A DNA stretch of 64,000 bases, from contig NZ_KB849580.1 in NCBI RefSeq assembly GCF_000368625.1, positions 220,622 through 284,621 on the forward strand, written 5' to 3'. Shown here piece after piece: positions 10,911-20,610 of the stretch (its first letter is position 1; the number at the start of each line of letters is the position of its first letter). The translations under genes and the position numbers were made by a program. The notes under the pieces are model-generated. The model saw nothing but the letters and a program-made list of their open reading frames with translations, searched no databases and was not told the origin of the DNA. The DNA is from Acinetobacter schindleri CIP 107287 (GTDB taxonomy: Bacteria > Pseudomonadota > Gammaproteobacteria > Pseudomonadales > Moraxellaceae).

Positions 10911-11726
10911 ATGACATTTGCCCGCTCCAGTCTGTTTATCGCATGTATGCTTGCTGCAGGTTTCAGTCTTACTGCTTGCTCCAACTCTAATCAAAACGAT
11001 AAAAAGTCAGATACTTTAACTGCAAGTGCACCAGCGACGGGTGAAGCATCTACCGTATCAGAACGTAATGCTCAGCAACGCCTGATCTCAACCCTGGAAG
11101 GTCACTTCAAAAAGGCTGGTATTAAGGCAAAAATCACTGGCGTTAAAACCACTGAAGTACCCAATCTGTTCTGGGTCAGCTTGGAAGGCATGTCGTCTGT
11201 CTATGCGACCAGTGATGGTAAATATATCATTCAGGGTGATGTGATCCGCCTGGGTGACAAACAGCTGTATAATGTCAGCGAAACCCTGCAATCCGATGTA
11301 AACAAGAAAATCTTTGCAGCACTAAAAGCCGAAGACCTGTTGATTTACCCTGCCAAAGGCAACAAAGCCAAGCATATTATCTATGTCTTTACCGATGTTA
11401 GCTGCCCGTACTGCCATAAATTCCACGAACAGATGGATGAGATGAACAATAAAGGCATTGAGGTACGTTATATCGCATGGCCACGTGGTGAGCAGCATAT
11501 GCCAGCCATGGAAGCAATCTGGTGTAGTGCCGACCGTCGTGCTGCCTTTGATACCGCTATTGCCGGTGGATCAATTACACCAGCAACCTGTCAAAATCCT
11601 GTGAAAGATCAATATCAAATGGGTCTGAATATCGGTGTGAACGGTACCCCGGGTGTCTATAGTTCAGAGGGTGTTTACCTGGGCGGATACATGTCGACCG
11701 CTGAACTTTTGGACCGTCTTAAATAA
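10911..11726 (+). CDS. dsbC: DsbC-type thiol:disulfide interchange lipoprotein
   Basis: A 271-residue periplasmic disulfide isomerase. The thioredoxin-fold active site CPYC is at residues 165-168, after an N-terminal dimerisation region. Unlike soluble E. coli DsbC, the signal peptide ends in a lipobox (SLTAC, Cys23), so the mature protein is expected to be lipidated. Residue +2 is Ser, which favours sorting to the outer membrane. A low-complexity Ser/Thr/Ala linker (residues 24-50) follows. It lies between xerD and hom. The isomerase role rather than an oxidase role is inferred from family and position. Confidence 0.9.
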   Translation: MTFARSSLFIACMLAAGFSLTACSNSNQNDKKSDTLTASAPATGEASTVSERNAQQRLISTLEGHFKKAGIKAKITGVKTTEVPNLFWVSLEGMSSVYATSDGKYIIQGDVIRLGDKQLYNVSETLQSDVNKKIFAALKAEDLLIYPAKGNKAKHIIYVFTDVSCPYCHKFHEQMDEMNNKGIEVRYIAWPRGEQHMPAMEAIWCSADRRAAFDTAIAGGSITPATCQNPVKDQYQMGLNIGVNGTPGVYSSEGVYLGGYMSTAELLDRLK

Positions 11727-11853
11727 CTCATTTTAATAAGTTATTTTACTTTATGTTATACATAAAGATATTCTGAGATCACCCTAGAGTCAGCGCGTTT
11801 TTTTAGCTATGATTTAGGCTCTCGTAAAAAACTGTTTATATTTGGAGTGTGAC

Positions 11854-13158
11854 GTGAAACCAGTTCGTCTGGCAATCCTCGGTCTTGGTACTGTGGGTGG
11901 TGGTGCCCTTAAACTATTAAAACAAAATGCTGCTGAGATTAAACGTCGCACCGGTCGTGAAATTCAAATTACTTATGTGGGTACCCGTCGTCCGCGTCCT
12001 GACCTGGAACTTGATGACAGCATCAAGCAAAGTGCTGACCTGCTAGAGATCGTACGTCAGCCAGATGTTGATGTTGTGGTTGAAGTGATGGGTGGTATTC
12101 ATCCTGCCTATGAAGTCATTAAAGAAGCCATCCTGCATGGCAAACAGGTTGTGACTGCGAACAAGGCTTTGCTCGCTGAACACGGTAATGAACTGTTCAA
12201 ACTTGCTGATGACAACGCTGTGCAAATTGCTTACGAGGCAGCGGTGGCAGGTGGTATCCCGATTATTAAAGTCATGCGTGAAGGCTTGGCTGCCAACAAA
12301 ATTGATTGGCTGGCGGGCATCATTAACGGTACAGGTAACTTCATCCTGACTGAAATGCGTGACAAAGGCCGTGCCTTTGAAGATGTACTGAAAGAAGCAC
12401 AAGAACTGGGTTATGCTGAAGCAGATCCAACTTTTGACGTTGAAGGTATCGATGCCGCACATAAACTAACGCTACTTGCATCGATTGCATTTGGTATTCC
12501 GCTTCAATTTGACAAAGTCTTTACCGAAGGCATCAGCAAAATCACGGCACAAGATGTAAAATATGCTGAAGACTTAGGTTTCCGTATTAAACACCTTGGT
12601 ATTGCTCGTCGTACAGAAACAGGGATTGAACTTCGTGTTCACCCGACCCTGATTCCTGAGGAGCAACTGATTGCCAATGTAAATGGCGTGAAAAATGCAG
12701 TCTTGGTACAAGCCAATGCCGTTGGTCCTACACTGTACTATGGTGCCGGCGCTGGTGCTGGTCCTACAGCATCTGCTGTAGTTGCTGACGTGGTAGATAT
12801 CGTGCGTGACATCTCTTACACTGAAGATGGCGCAGGTACCATTCCACAACTGGCTTTTGAAAGCTTAAGCGACTTGCCAATTCTTCCTCGTGAAGAAATG
12901 ACCACAGGCTACTACATCCGTATTAACGCTGAAGATCAAACCGGCGTTCTTGCAGAAGTGACCTCTATTCTGAGCCGTAACGGCATTAGTATCGATGCCA
13001 TCATGCAGCAGTCTCGCTTAAAAGACCTTATTCCTATCGTGATCCTGACTGATCCAGTTAAGGAAGCGAAAATGGATGAAGCGTTAAAGCAAATTCAAGC
13101 TCTTCCTGTCATTCATGGCGAAATTGTGCGAATTCGTTTAGAATCGCTTGATAATTAA
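11854..13158 (+). CDS. hom: Homoserine dehydrogenase
   Basis: Hom reduces aspartate semialdehyde to homoserine, the branch point for threonine and methionine. The 434-residue monofunctional enzyme has an N-terminal Rossmann motif (GLGTVGGG), a catalytic region with GIINGTGNFILTEM, and a C-terminal ACT domain (GVLAEVTSILSRNGISIDAI), which usually gives threonine feedback. The GTG at 11854 is taken as start because GGAG (11844-11847) lies six bases upstream. The in-frame TTG at 11842 overlaps that ribosome-binding site. thrC starts 56 bases after its stop. Confidence 0.96.
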   Translation: MKPVRLAILGLGTVGGGALKLLKQNAAEIKRRTGREIQITYVGTRRPRPDLELDDSIKQSADLLEIVRQPDVDVVVEVMGGIHPAYEVIKEAILHGKQVVTANKALLAEHGNELFKLADDNAVQIAYEAAVAGGIPIIKVMREGLAANKIDWLAGIINGTGNFILTEMRDKGRAFEDVLKEAQELGYAEADPTFDVEGIDAAHKLTLLASIAFGIPLQFDKVFTEGISKITAQDVKYAEDLGFRIKHLGIARRTETGIELRVHPTLIPEEQLIANVNGVKNAVLVQANAVGPTLYYGAGAGAGPTASAVVADVVDIVRDISYTEDGAGTIPQLAFESLSDLPILPREEMTTGYYIRINAEDQTGVLAEVTSILSRNGISIDAIMQQSRLKDLIPIVILTDPVKEAKMDEALKQIQALPVIHGEIVRIRLESLDN

Positions 13159-13214
13159 TCGGGTTGAGGGGTTTACGCTCCTCACCAAGCTCTACACACA
13201 ATTGGAACATCATC

Positions 13215-14354
13215 ATGTCGAATGCCAATCGTTATACTGGTTTAGTTGACCGCTATCGCGACCGTTTACCAGTGTCTGCAACTACCCCTGCTGTTTCTCT
13301 AGGCGAAGGTAATACACCACTGATTAAGCTTGCGAATATTCCGCGCATTATTGGCAAAAATGTTGAAATTTATGTGAAGTACGAGGGCTTAAACCCGACT
13401 GGTTCATTTAAAGACCGTGGTATGACCATGGCGGTGACCAAAGCCGCTGAAGAAGGCTCAAAAGCCATTATCTGTGCCTCTACAGGTAACACCTCTGCTG
13501 CTGCGGCTGCCTATGCTGCACGTGCAGGCATGAAAGCATTTGTGTTAATTCCTGAAGGCAAAATTGCCATGGGTAAAATGGCACAAGCGATGATGTATGG
13601 CGCAATCACCATGCAAATCCGCGGTAACTTCGATGACGGTATGCGTCTGGTGAAAGAAATCGCGGATAAAGCTCCGGTGACGATCGTGAACTCAATCAAT
13701 CCATACCGTTTGCAAGGTCAAAAAACCATTGCTTACGAAATCGTAGATGAGCTGGGCCGTGCGCCTGACTACCACTGCCTACCTGTCGGTAATGCAGGTA
13801 ACATCACTGCACACTGGATGGGTTATACCGAAGCCGTTGCCAACCAACCTGCTGATGAGTTTGAGCAAGTGGTTTATGACCCTGCAACTGATGCGTTCAC
13901 TGGTCCTAAACCTGAAGGCCTTCCGACAATGGTCGGTTACCAGGCGGCTGGTGCTGCACCGTTCCTACGTGGTGCGCCAGTAGAAAACCCTGAAACTGTG
14001 GCAACTGCAATCCGTATTGGTAATCCACAAAGCTGGAACCATGCCAAAGCTGTGGTTCGTGATTCTCAAGGTTGGTTCGACGAACTGACTGATGCTGAAA
14101 TTCTTGAAGCACAACGTCTACTTTCCATGTACGAAGGTGTATTCGTAGAACCTGCTTCTGCAGCGTCTATCGGCGGTGCAATTCGTGACATTAAAGCTGG
14201 CAAGATTGCTGAAGGCTCAGTAATTGTTTGTACTGTGACAGGTAACGGTCTGAAAGATCCCGATACTGCAATCAAACAATGTTCTGATGCAGTAATGCTA
14301 TCGATCGATGCAACATTGGATCAAGTACGCGATTCTATTCTGTCTAATATGTAA
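13215..14354 (+). CDS. thrC: Threonine synthase
   Basis: ThrC converts O-phosphohomoserine to threonine with PLP. At 379 residues it is the short type of threonine synthase, and the PLP lysine lies in NPTGSFKDRGM. Phosphate-binding residues are expected in the STGNTSAAAAAYA helix and at VGNAGNITAHW. The start at 13215 (MSNANRYTGLV) is preferred over an upstream in-frame codon at 13164, which would add non-conserved residues. It forms an operon with hom and ends at a strong terminator. No thrB homoserine kinase is in the window, as is usual where thrB is unlinked. Confidence 0.96.
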   Translation: MSNANRYTGLVDRYRDRLPVSATTPAVSLGEGNTPLIKLANIPRIIGKNVEIYVKYEGLNPTGSFKDRGMTMAVTKAAEEGSKAIICASTGNTSAAAAAYAARAGMKAFVLIPEGKIAMGKMAQAMMYGAITMQIRGNFDDGMRLVKEIADKAPVTIVNSINPYRLQGQKTIAYEIVDELGRAPDYHCLPVGNAGNITAHWMGYTEAVANQPADEFEQVVYDPATDAFTGPKPEGLPTMVGYQAAGAAPFLRGAPVENPETVATAIRIGNPQSWNHAKAVVRDSQGWFDELTDAEILEAQRLLSMYEGVFVEPASAASIGGAIRDIKAGKIAEGSVIVCTVTGNGLKDPDTAIKQCSDAVMLSIDATLDQVRDSILSNM

Positions 14355-14367
14355 GAGACAGAATCAA

Positions 14368-14396
14368 AAAGCCCTGCATCTGCAGGGCTTTTTTAT
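14368..14396 (+). terminator. Rho-independent terminator after thrC
   Basis: The stem AGCCCTGCA/TGCAGGGCT (14370-14389) with a 2-base nominal loop is followed by a T-run. It lies 15 bases after the thrC stop. Confidence 0.9.
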
Positions 14397-14418
14397 GACT
14401 TAAATATTTTATAAAAGC

Positions 14419-15474
14419 TTAAACACGCTGTTTCGGCAAACTAGACACCCAAGTCATGAGACGTGTTGCATCATTGGTACGTGCAGCAGATGAATCTGCT
14501 CCAAGCAACACTACGACTACTGGACGGTTATTTAAGGTGGTATGCATCACTACACAACGTCCAGCTTCATTGATGAAACCGGTTTTAGAAATATTAATGT
14601 TCCAGCCACCATTACGTACCAGCGCATTGGTGTTATTCGATTTCAACACACGGTAACCCAAGTTAAAGTCATAACTTGCTGTGGTTGAGAACTGTCGGAT
14701 CAAGCCGTATTGCGAAGCGGTGTTTACCAGAATCCCCAAGTCTCTTGCAGATGACTTATTGCCCGGATGCAATCCGGTAGATTCCAGAAATTTACTTGAA
14801 TTCATACCCAATGCTTTGGCTTTACTATTCATGGCAGAAATAAAAGCACTACGACCACCTGGATAGGTACGTGCCAACGCTGCTGCAGCCGGGTTTTCAG
14901 ATTTCATCAGTGCAAACAATAAAGCTTCAGCACGATTCATCGTGTCTCCGACACGTAACGTCGAGCTTGAACTCTTACAACCTGAACATGAAAAATCACC
15001 CTGTTGTAGTGTGATTTTTTCATTCATGTTTAAACGTGCATCAGAGATCACCACTGCTGTCATCAGCTTGGTAATCGATGCAATCGGCACTGCTGTATTA
15101 CTGTTCTTGCTATACAGCACTTCACCGGTCTGCGCGTCCATTACCAGCGCTGAACGCGCATTGACAGATGGCTGCGTGCCATAGGTCTTGGTATCCAGAA
15201 TCTGTACAGTTTTGGCAGGTTCTTGTACTGCTTGACCATTCTGACTACGGATGGTCGTGGTGACTGTCGTAGAGCCAAGCGGAGAAGGCTCATCATCGGC
15301 ATCCGATCCATCACTCAAGAACTGGTTGGCCTGTTCAGAAGACCAGCTCAGGCTAGACTGAGGGGCCGCTGCTGACGAATTCATGATAATTTCAGCAAAA
15401 CTCGTCGTCGTACTCATGCTGACTGCCAGCGACAGACCCAGTACATGCATCAAAGACTTATGTGTTTTCTTCAC
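14419..15474 (-). CDS. pbpG: D-alanyl-D-alanine endopeptidase PBP7
   Basis: A periplasmic low-molecular-mass penicillin-binding protein of the S11 family that trims peptidoglycan cross-links. The three serine-transferase motifs are present: SITK (SxxK), SEN (SxN) and KTG. A signal peptide (KKTHKSLMHVLGLSLAVSMS) precedes a Ser/Thr-rich linker. The GTG at 15474 gives a natural signal-peptide start. AAGGA lies very close upstream (3-4 bases), so the TTG at 15489 remains possible. It is divergent from gacA. PBP7 rather than a DD-carboxypeptidase such as DacC is chosen from the length (about 350) and the Acinetobacter family. Confidence 0.87.
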   Translation of the reverse strand: MKKTHKSLMHVLGLSLAVSMSTTTSFAEIIMNSSAAAPQSSLSWSSEQANQFLSDGSDADDEPSPLGSTTVTTTIRSQNGQAVQEPAKTVQILDTKTYGTQPSVNARSALVMDAQTGEVLYSKNSNTAVPIASITKLMTAVVISDARLNMNEKITLQQGDFSCSGCKSSSSTLRVGDTMNRAEALLFALMKSENPAAAALARTYPGGRSAFISAMNSKAKALGMNSSKFLESTGLHPGNKSSARDLGILVNTASQYGLIRQFSTTASYDFNLGYRVLKSNNTNALVRNGGWNINISKTGFINEAGRCVVMHTTLNNRPVVVVLLGADSSAARTNDATRLMTWVSSLPKQRV

Positions 15475-15696
15475 TATTCCTTCACCCAACTTACGAGGTA
15501 AGATTGATTTGCGTATTACCTCTAATATGGCTTACATTACATTTACCACAATGCAGAACAATTATTGATCTCTACACTGCGTGATACAGTTCAATATGAC
15601 ATGTCTGTAGGATTGCTAATTTTGTAGTTTCATTGCAAGCTTATTTTGCGTTGTGTAACAAAAAAAATGATTTTTTTCATCTGAGGGAGAGTATAC

Positions 15697-16332
15697 GTGA
15701 TCACAGTTTTAGTTGTAGATGACCATGAATTGGTGCGTACTGGCATCTGTAGAATGCTTGAAGACCACACTGATGTTCAGGTCATTGGACAAGCTGAATC
15801 TGGTGAAGAAGCAATTACTCTGGTGCGTCAGCATCATCCGAATGTAGTGCTCCTGGATGTGAATATGCCGGGCATTGGTGGTGTTGAAACCACGCGTCGA
15901 CTGCTACAGACAGCCCCAGATACGAAAGTTGTCGCTGTCAGCGGCCTTGCTGAAGAACCTTATCCATCGCTGTTACTCAAAGCAGGTGCCAAAGGCTATA
16001 TCACCAAAGGTGCACCTGTTACCGAGATGGTACGTGCTATTAATAAAGTCATGCAGGGCGGCAAATACTTTAGTGCAGATATTGCCGAGCAATTAGCGAG
16101 TTCTTATTTATCTGACACACAGCAATCTCCATTTGACTCCCTGTCCGAACGCGAAATGCAAGTTGCTATGATGGTTGTCAACTGCATTAGTGCCCAGGAA
16201 ATTGCGGATAAACTTTTTGTGAGTGTTAAGACTGTAAATACCTACCGTTACCGTATTTTTGAAAAACTTAATATCGACAGCGATGTGAAACTGACCCATC
16301 TAGCAATGCGCTATGGTCTGATTAAACCTTAA
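15697..16332 (+). CDS. gacA: LuxR-family response regulator GacA (UvrY/SirA)
   Basis: A 211-residue NarL/LuxR-type response regulator. The receiver domain has the acidic pocket (D8, D9) and phosphoacceptor D54, and a C-terminal LuxR helix-turn-helix (SEREMQVAMMVVNCISAQEI) follows. It matches the GacA/UvrY group, which activates small RNAs that titrate CsrA. The partner GacS kinase is not in the window. The GTG start at 15697 has a strong GAGGGAGA upstream. It stands 50 bases before pilS, but no gene of its own two-component pair is adjacent. Confidence 0.9.
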   Translation: MITVLVVDDHELVRTGICRMLEDHTDVQVIGQAESGEEAITLVRQHHPNVVLLDVNMPGIGGVETTRRLLQTAPDTKVVAVSGLAEEPYPSLLLKAGAKGYITKGAPVTEMVRAINKVMQGGKYFSADIAEQLASSYLSDTQQSPFDSLSEREMQVAMMVVNCISAQEIADKLFVSVKTVNTYRYRIFEKLNIDSDVKLTHLAMRYGLIKP

Positions 16333-16382
16333 TTGTTTCATGCTCTCTATTTAATAAAACTTAAAAAAACAAAAAAGGTTCT

Positions 16383-17948
16383 ATGTCGCAGCGATCTTCT
16401 TATTCAGAGCTTAACCAATATTTGCTGGGCACCTGGTATGCGGCATACCGCCTGATCATCAGTACTGGTTTACTGCTGATTTTCGTGCTCACTTATCCTG
16501 AACACACCAGCGATTTAGAATATCCCAAGCTGTACCATTATGTACTGAGTAGCTTCATTGCTATCGCCTTGATCCAGCTTTTTGTTCTGAAGTATTTTAA
16601 GAAATTTGTTCAGCAACAGCTGACCGGTATTTTTATTGTCGATGTCTGTGCACTCAGCCTGCTGACCTTGGCCACGAATGGCACCAATCTACAGCTCAGT
16701 ATGCTATTCGTGATTACTATCTTTGCCGCTTCCATTTTACTGAATGCACAAAAAGCGCTGGTGATTACCTTGATTGCGGTCATCAGTGTGATTTACCAGC
16801 ATTTCATCACCAGCCTGTTTACCCTTTCCTCTCTGGGTAATATCGGCAATAGCGCCATACTGGCTTTCATGTTTTTTGTGGTCTATGGCATCGGGCAAAT
16901 TGCAGTCCGACGTTTCCAGATCTTGGAAAATGTCAATTTTTCCCAGTCCATGGAACTTTATCGTCTACAAAATATTAACCGTTATATTCTGGAACAGATT
17001 GAAACTGGTTATCTGGTCCTCGATGAAAACTGTCATGTGGTGCTGAGTAATCCTGCTGCCTGCCATTTGCTTGGCATCCAGCAAATGTATGCACATGACA
17101 CGTTTCCATTGTACCAGTCACAACCAGATCTGTTTGAGCTGATCCGCTTTGAAGATCTGGAAAATGGCGAACGCTTTCAGTTTGAATCCCAGCAGAGCCG
17201 TTTCAATATTCACGTTCAGGTACAAAAACTGATTGTACCGCATCAAACTTTAATGTTGCTGGTGCTACAAGATGCGCGAAAACTTAATCAACAAGTTCAG
17301 CAATTAAAACTGGCGGCACTCGGGCAACTTTCTGCCAGTATTGCCCATGAGATTCGTAATCCGCTTGCAGCGATTGTTCAAGCCAATGATCTGTTACCTG
17401 GTTGTGAACAGGACCAGCAGCAGGTGTTGCATGGCATGATCAGCAAGCAGGCAACACGAATCAACCGGATTATTGAAGACACGCTGAATATGGTGAAGAA
17501 TAAAGAGACTCATCCAGTATCTATTCAGCTGAATGAATTTATTCCACAATGTATCCATGAGGATTTGGCTGATATTGCTGATCAGATTAAGTTGAATATT
17601 GATATGCGACTGGATATCCAGTTTGATGAAGCCCAGCTACGTCAAGTATTGGTCAATTTATTGCGTAATGCCGTGCGGCATAACGATCCAGCCGTAGGCT
17701 ATGTAGAATTAAAAGTTCATCCTTATGAACATAAAGTCTGGATTGATGTACGGGATTTTGGTCAGGGTGTTGCGCCTGCCGATCAGAGTCTGCTGTTTAA
17801 GCCATTTTTCAGCACTTCAATTAATGGTACAGGACTAGGGCTATATTTATCCCACAGTTTCTGTGAGGCCAATCAGGCCCAGCTGAATTATATACAACAA
17901 GAACAGGGTGCCTGCTTCCGGATTAGCTGCCAGCGCATCACTGTTTAA
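16383..17948 (+). CDS. pilS: Type IV pilus sensor histidine kinase PilS
   Basis: A 521-residue inner-membrane kinase. Residues about 22-175 hold six membrane segments. A PAS-like domain covers about 195-300. The phospho-acceptor H322 lies in ASIAHEIRNPLAAI, and the ATPase boxes follow (LVNLLRNAVRH, DFGQGV, GTGLGL). This is the PilS layout, in which the membrane domain senses pilin levels and controls PilR. pilR starts 24 bases downstream. No pilA lies in the window. Confidence 0.93.
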   Translation: MSQRSSYSELNQYLLGTWYAAYRLIISTGLLLIFVLTYPEHTSDLEYPKLYHYVLSSFIAIALIQLFVLKYFKKFVQQQLTGIFIVDVCALSLLTLATNGTNLQLSMLFVITIFAASILLNAQKALVITLIAVISVIYQHFITSLFTLSSLGNIGNSAILAFMFFVVYGIGQIAVRRFQILENVNFSQSMELYRLQNINRYILEQIETGYLVLDENCHVVLSNPAACHLLGIQQMYAHDTFPLYQSQPDLFELIRFEDLENGERFQFESQQSRFNIHVQVQKLIVPHQTLMLLVLQDARKLNQQVQQLKLAALGQLSASIAHEIRNPLAAIVQANDLLPGCEQDQQQVLHGMISKQATRINRIIEDTLNMVKNKETHPVSIQLNEFIPQCIHEDLADIADQIKLNIDMRLDIQFDEAQLRQVLVNLLRNAVRHNDPAVGYVELKVHPYEHKVWIDVRDFGQGVAPADQSLLFKPFFSTSINGTGLGLYLSHSFCEANQAQLNYIQQEQGACFRISCQRITV

Positions 17949-17972
17949 TTTTTAAATTTAAGGGGAAAGAGT

Positions 17973-19391
17973 GTGGAACAACAACCACTGGTACTATTGG
18001 TCGATGATGAAGAAGATCTCTGTACGCTCATGCAGATGTCGCTTATGCGTATGGGAATTCGCACGCATATCGCCCATCGTCTGGAGGATGCTAAAAAACG
18101 CTTGGCAGATCATCAGTATGACGCTTGCCTTACGGACTTGAATCTGCCTGATGGCAATGGCTTGCAGTTACTGGAATTTATCAGTGAGCATCATCCTTCC
18201 CTACCGGTTGCTGTGTTAACTGCCTATGGCAATATGGATATTGCTATTGCTGCACTCAAGGCAGGTGCCTTTGACTTTGTCAGTAAGCCGATTAATCAGA
18301 AACATCTGGAACAGTTACTGCAAAAAGCACTAAATAAGCCAGTAGATTACCAATCCAATCAGCAAGATACCCTAGAATATAAAATGCTGATTGGCCAGTC
18401 CAAGCCGATTCAGCAATTACGTACTACCTTGCATAAAATTGCCCGCTCTCAAGCCCCTGTATTTATCACCGGTGAATCTGGAACTGGAAAGGAAGTAGTG
18501 GCAAATCTGGTCCATCGCCTCAGTAACCGGAGTGAAGGACCCTTTATTGCCATTAACTGTGGCGCAATTCCAGCTGAACTGATGGAAAGTGAGCTGTTCG
18601 GGCACAAGAAAGGCAGCTTTACTGGCGCCATGCAGGACAAACAGGGGCTGATCCAGTCTGCGCATGGCGGCAGTTTATTTCTGGATGAAATCGCAGAACT
18701 TCCACTTAGTATGCAGGTCAAACTGCTACGTGCAGTACAGGAAAAACGGATTCGCCCTTTAGGTTCAGATATCGAAATTGATGTGGATTTTCGCGTCATC
18801 AGCGCCAGTCATCAGGACCTGGAAGCACAGGTACAGCAAGGTAAATTCCGTCAGGATTTATTCTTCCGCATTCATGTGATGGATCTGGTGTTGCCACCAT
18901 TACGTGAGCGTGGTAATGACATTCTGCTGCTGGCTGAACACTTTATTCAGAAGATCTGTCAGGAATGGCAAATCCCTGTGAAACGCCTGACTGAACGTAG
19001 CAAAGAGCAGTTACTGACTCAATACTATCCAGGAAATGTCCGGGAATTGCGTAATATCATCGAGCGAGCAATTACCCTCAGCGATGAAGACACAATTGAT
19101 ATCCAGCATTTGCAAGCTGCACCTTTACGCCAGAGTTTTGTGACTTCCGAAATCACATCGAATATAGCATCCGAGTCGAGTAACACTACTGACACTTTTA
19201 TCGTACCGAAAAAACTGCCTGAAGAAGGTCTTGAACTGTATATGGAGAAAATCGAGAAAGAAATTTTGCTAAATGCATTGAATCTGACTCACTGGAACCG
19301 TACGCTTGCCGCAAAAAAGTTGGGCATGTCTTTCCGCTCGCTGCGTTATCGTCTGAAGAAATTTGGGCTCGATACCGATGAAGAAGAATGA
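17973..19391 (+). CDS. pilR: Sigma-54-dependent response regulator PilR
   Basis: A 472-residue NtrC-type activator of type IV pilin transcription. The receiver domain has phosphoacceptor D55. The AAA+ domain has Walker A GESGTGKE and the sigma-54 contact loop as GSFTGA, the variant also found in Pseudomonas PilR. The C-terminal Fis-type helix-turn-helix (RTLAAKKLGMSFRSLRYRL) binds DNA. The start is GTG at 17973 with AAGGGGAAAG upstream. It follows pilS with a 24-base gap. Confidence 0.95.
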   Translation: MEQQPLVLLVDDEEDLCTLMQMSLMRMGIRTHIAHRLEDAKKRLADHQYDACLTDLNLPDGNGLQLLEFISEHHPSLPVAVLTAYGNMDIAIAALKAGAFDFVSKPINQKHLEQLLQKALNKPVDYQSNQQDTLEYKMLIGQSKPIQQLRTTLHKIARSQAPVFITGESGTGKEVVANLVHRLSNRSEGPFIAINCGAIPAELMESELFGHKKGSFTGAMQDKQGLIQSAHGGSLFLDEIAELPLSMQVKLLRAVQEKRIRPLGSDIEIDVDFRVISASHQDLEAQVQQGKFRQDLFFRIHVMDLVLPPLRERGNDILLLAEHFIQKICQEWQIPVKRLTERSKEQLLTQYYPGNVRELRNIIERAITLSDEDTIDIQHLQAAPLRQSFVTSEITSNIASESSNTTDTFIVPKKLPEEGLELYMEKIEKEILLNALNLTHWNRTLAAKKLGMSFRSLRYRLKKFGLDTDEEE

Positions 19392-19428
19392 TTGATGAGG
19401 GGGCTATGCTCCCTTCATTATTTTTGTA
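19392..19428. terminator. Probable terminator between pilR and ctpA
   Basis: An imperfect hairpin ATGAGGG...CCCTTCAT (one G-T pair) is followed by TTATTTTTG. It sits between the convergent ends of pilR and ctpA and may serve either strand. Confidence 0.5.
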
Positions 19429-20590
19429 AAAGCAATAATTCAGTGATGTGATCCAGATAACTTTCTTCCCTCATCTCAACGCCAAGCGGATAACTGAGGT
19501 GAGGCTGCACACCAAGACCCTCAATACGCTGACCACTGGGGCTGAAATATTGCGATACCGTCATCTGTAATGCAGCCCCATTGCTAAGAGGAAACAGTTT
19601 CTGCACTACACCTTTACCATAGCTTTTTTCACCGACCACCCAGGCACGGTTATGCTCTTTCAAAGCAGCGGTAAAGACTTCAGCTGCCGAGGCAGAACGG
19701 TTATTAATCAAAATTCCAATTTTCAGATTCTGAAATTCAAATCCAGGTAAAGCCTGAAACTGCTGATCCCCTTCTGCCCGGCTTTTGGTTGAGACAATAA
19801 TGCCCTGATTCAGGAATAGATCCGCAGACTCTACCGCTGCCGAAAGCAGGCCACCCGGATTATTACGCAGGTCAAATAACACGGCTTTTAAACGTTGACT
19901 GGAATAGCTGTCAATAATTCGTTTAATTTCGTTGGCTGTGTCCTGCTGGAAGACCTTTACTTGCAAGACCAGCACCTGATTATTATGCAGGGTCGATTTA
20001 ATCTCGGTATCTACTTTGATATTACGAACCAGCGTCACCGGCGTACTTTGCGCAGAAAGCTGAATGCTTAAAGTAGAGCCTATCGCGCCACTGAGCAAAT
20101 CCCGAACCTGCTCGCGCTTCAGCGTATTTAAGATCTGATCATCAATCTTGTAAACTGTCACGCCATTACGCAGCCCCTGCTTGGCAGAGTCGGCATCTGG
20201 ACTGAGTCCCTGTACCATCCACTGCTTCAATTGCGGATTAAACTGCAGGTCAAAATCGATACTGGCTAGATCGCCTTCGGTATATTGACGGAGCTGTTTG
20301 AAGTCTTCTGGAGAAAGATAACGGGAATAGCGGTCTAAACCACCGACCAGACCACGAATTGCCTGTTGGAATAATGCATCGTCATTTTTATCTTGAATAT
20401 AATTATCTTTGACAATGCCATAAATCTGCACAAATTCCTGAATCGAAGAAACCGGAATTTCGCTATAGGTTTGCTGGTCCATGACCATATCATCGAGTAC
20501 CGGACCCTGGGAACCAGCACTCCATGCCGAATGGCTCAAACACATCAGTAAGCTTGCGAGTACAACTGACTTCTGCTGTGATTTTGCCAT
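19418..20590 (-). CDS. ctpA: Carboxyl-terminal processing peptidase, S41 family
   Basis: A 390-residue periplasmic serine protease that degrades or processes envelope proteins. A signal peptide (residues 1-24, ending SAWSA) precedes a PDZ domain (about 130-200). The S41 catalytic core follows, with Ser in NNRSASAAEVFTAAL and Lys in GEKSYGKGVVQ, so the Ser-Lys dyad is intact. The ATG at 20590 has AGGA six bases upstream. gpmI lies 20 bases upstream on the same strand, so cotranscription is likely. In Acinetobacter and other bacteria CtpA-type proteases act on peptidoglycan hydrolases. Confidence 0.92.
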   Translation of the reverse strand: MAKSQQKSVVLASLLMCLSHSAWSAGSQGPVLDDMVMDQQTYSEIPVSSIQEFVQIYGIVKDNYIQDKNDDALFQQAIRGLVGGLDRYSRYLSPEDFKQLRQYTEGDLASIDFDLQFNPQLKQWMVQGLSPDADSAKQGLRNGVTVYKIDDQILNTLKREQVRDLLSGAIGSTLSIQLSAQSTPVTLVRNIKVDTEIKSTLHNNQVLVLQVKVFQQDTANEIKRIIDSYSSQRLKAVLFDLRNNPGGLLSAAVESADLFLNQGIIVSTKSRAEGDQQFQALPGFEFQNLKIGILINNRSASAAEVFTAALKEHNRAWVVGEKSYGKGVVQKLFPLSNGAALQMTVSQYFSPSGQRIEGLGVQPHLSYPLGVEMREESYLDHITELLLLQK

Positions 20591-20610
20591 TCTTTATCCT
20601 ATTGATATTT

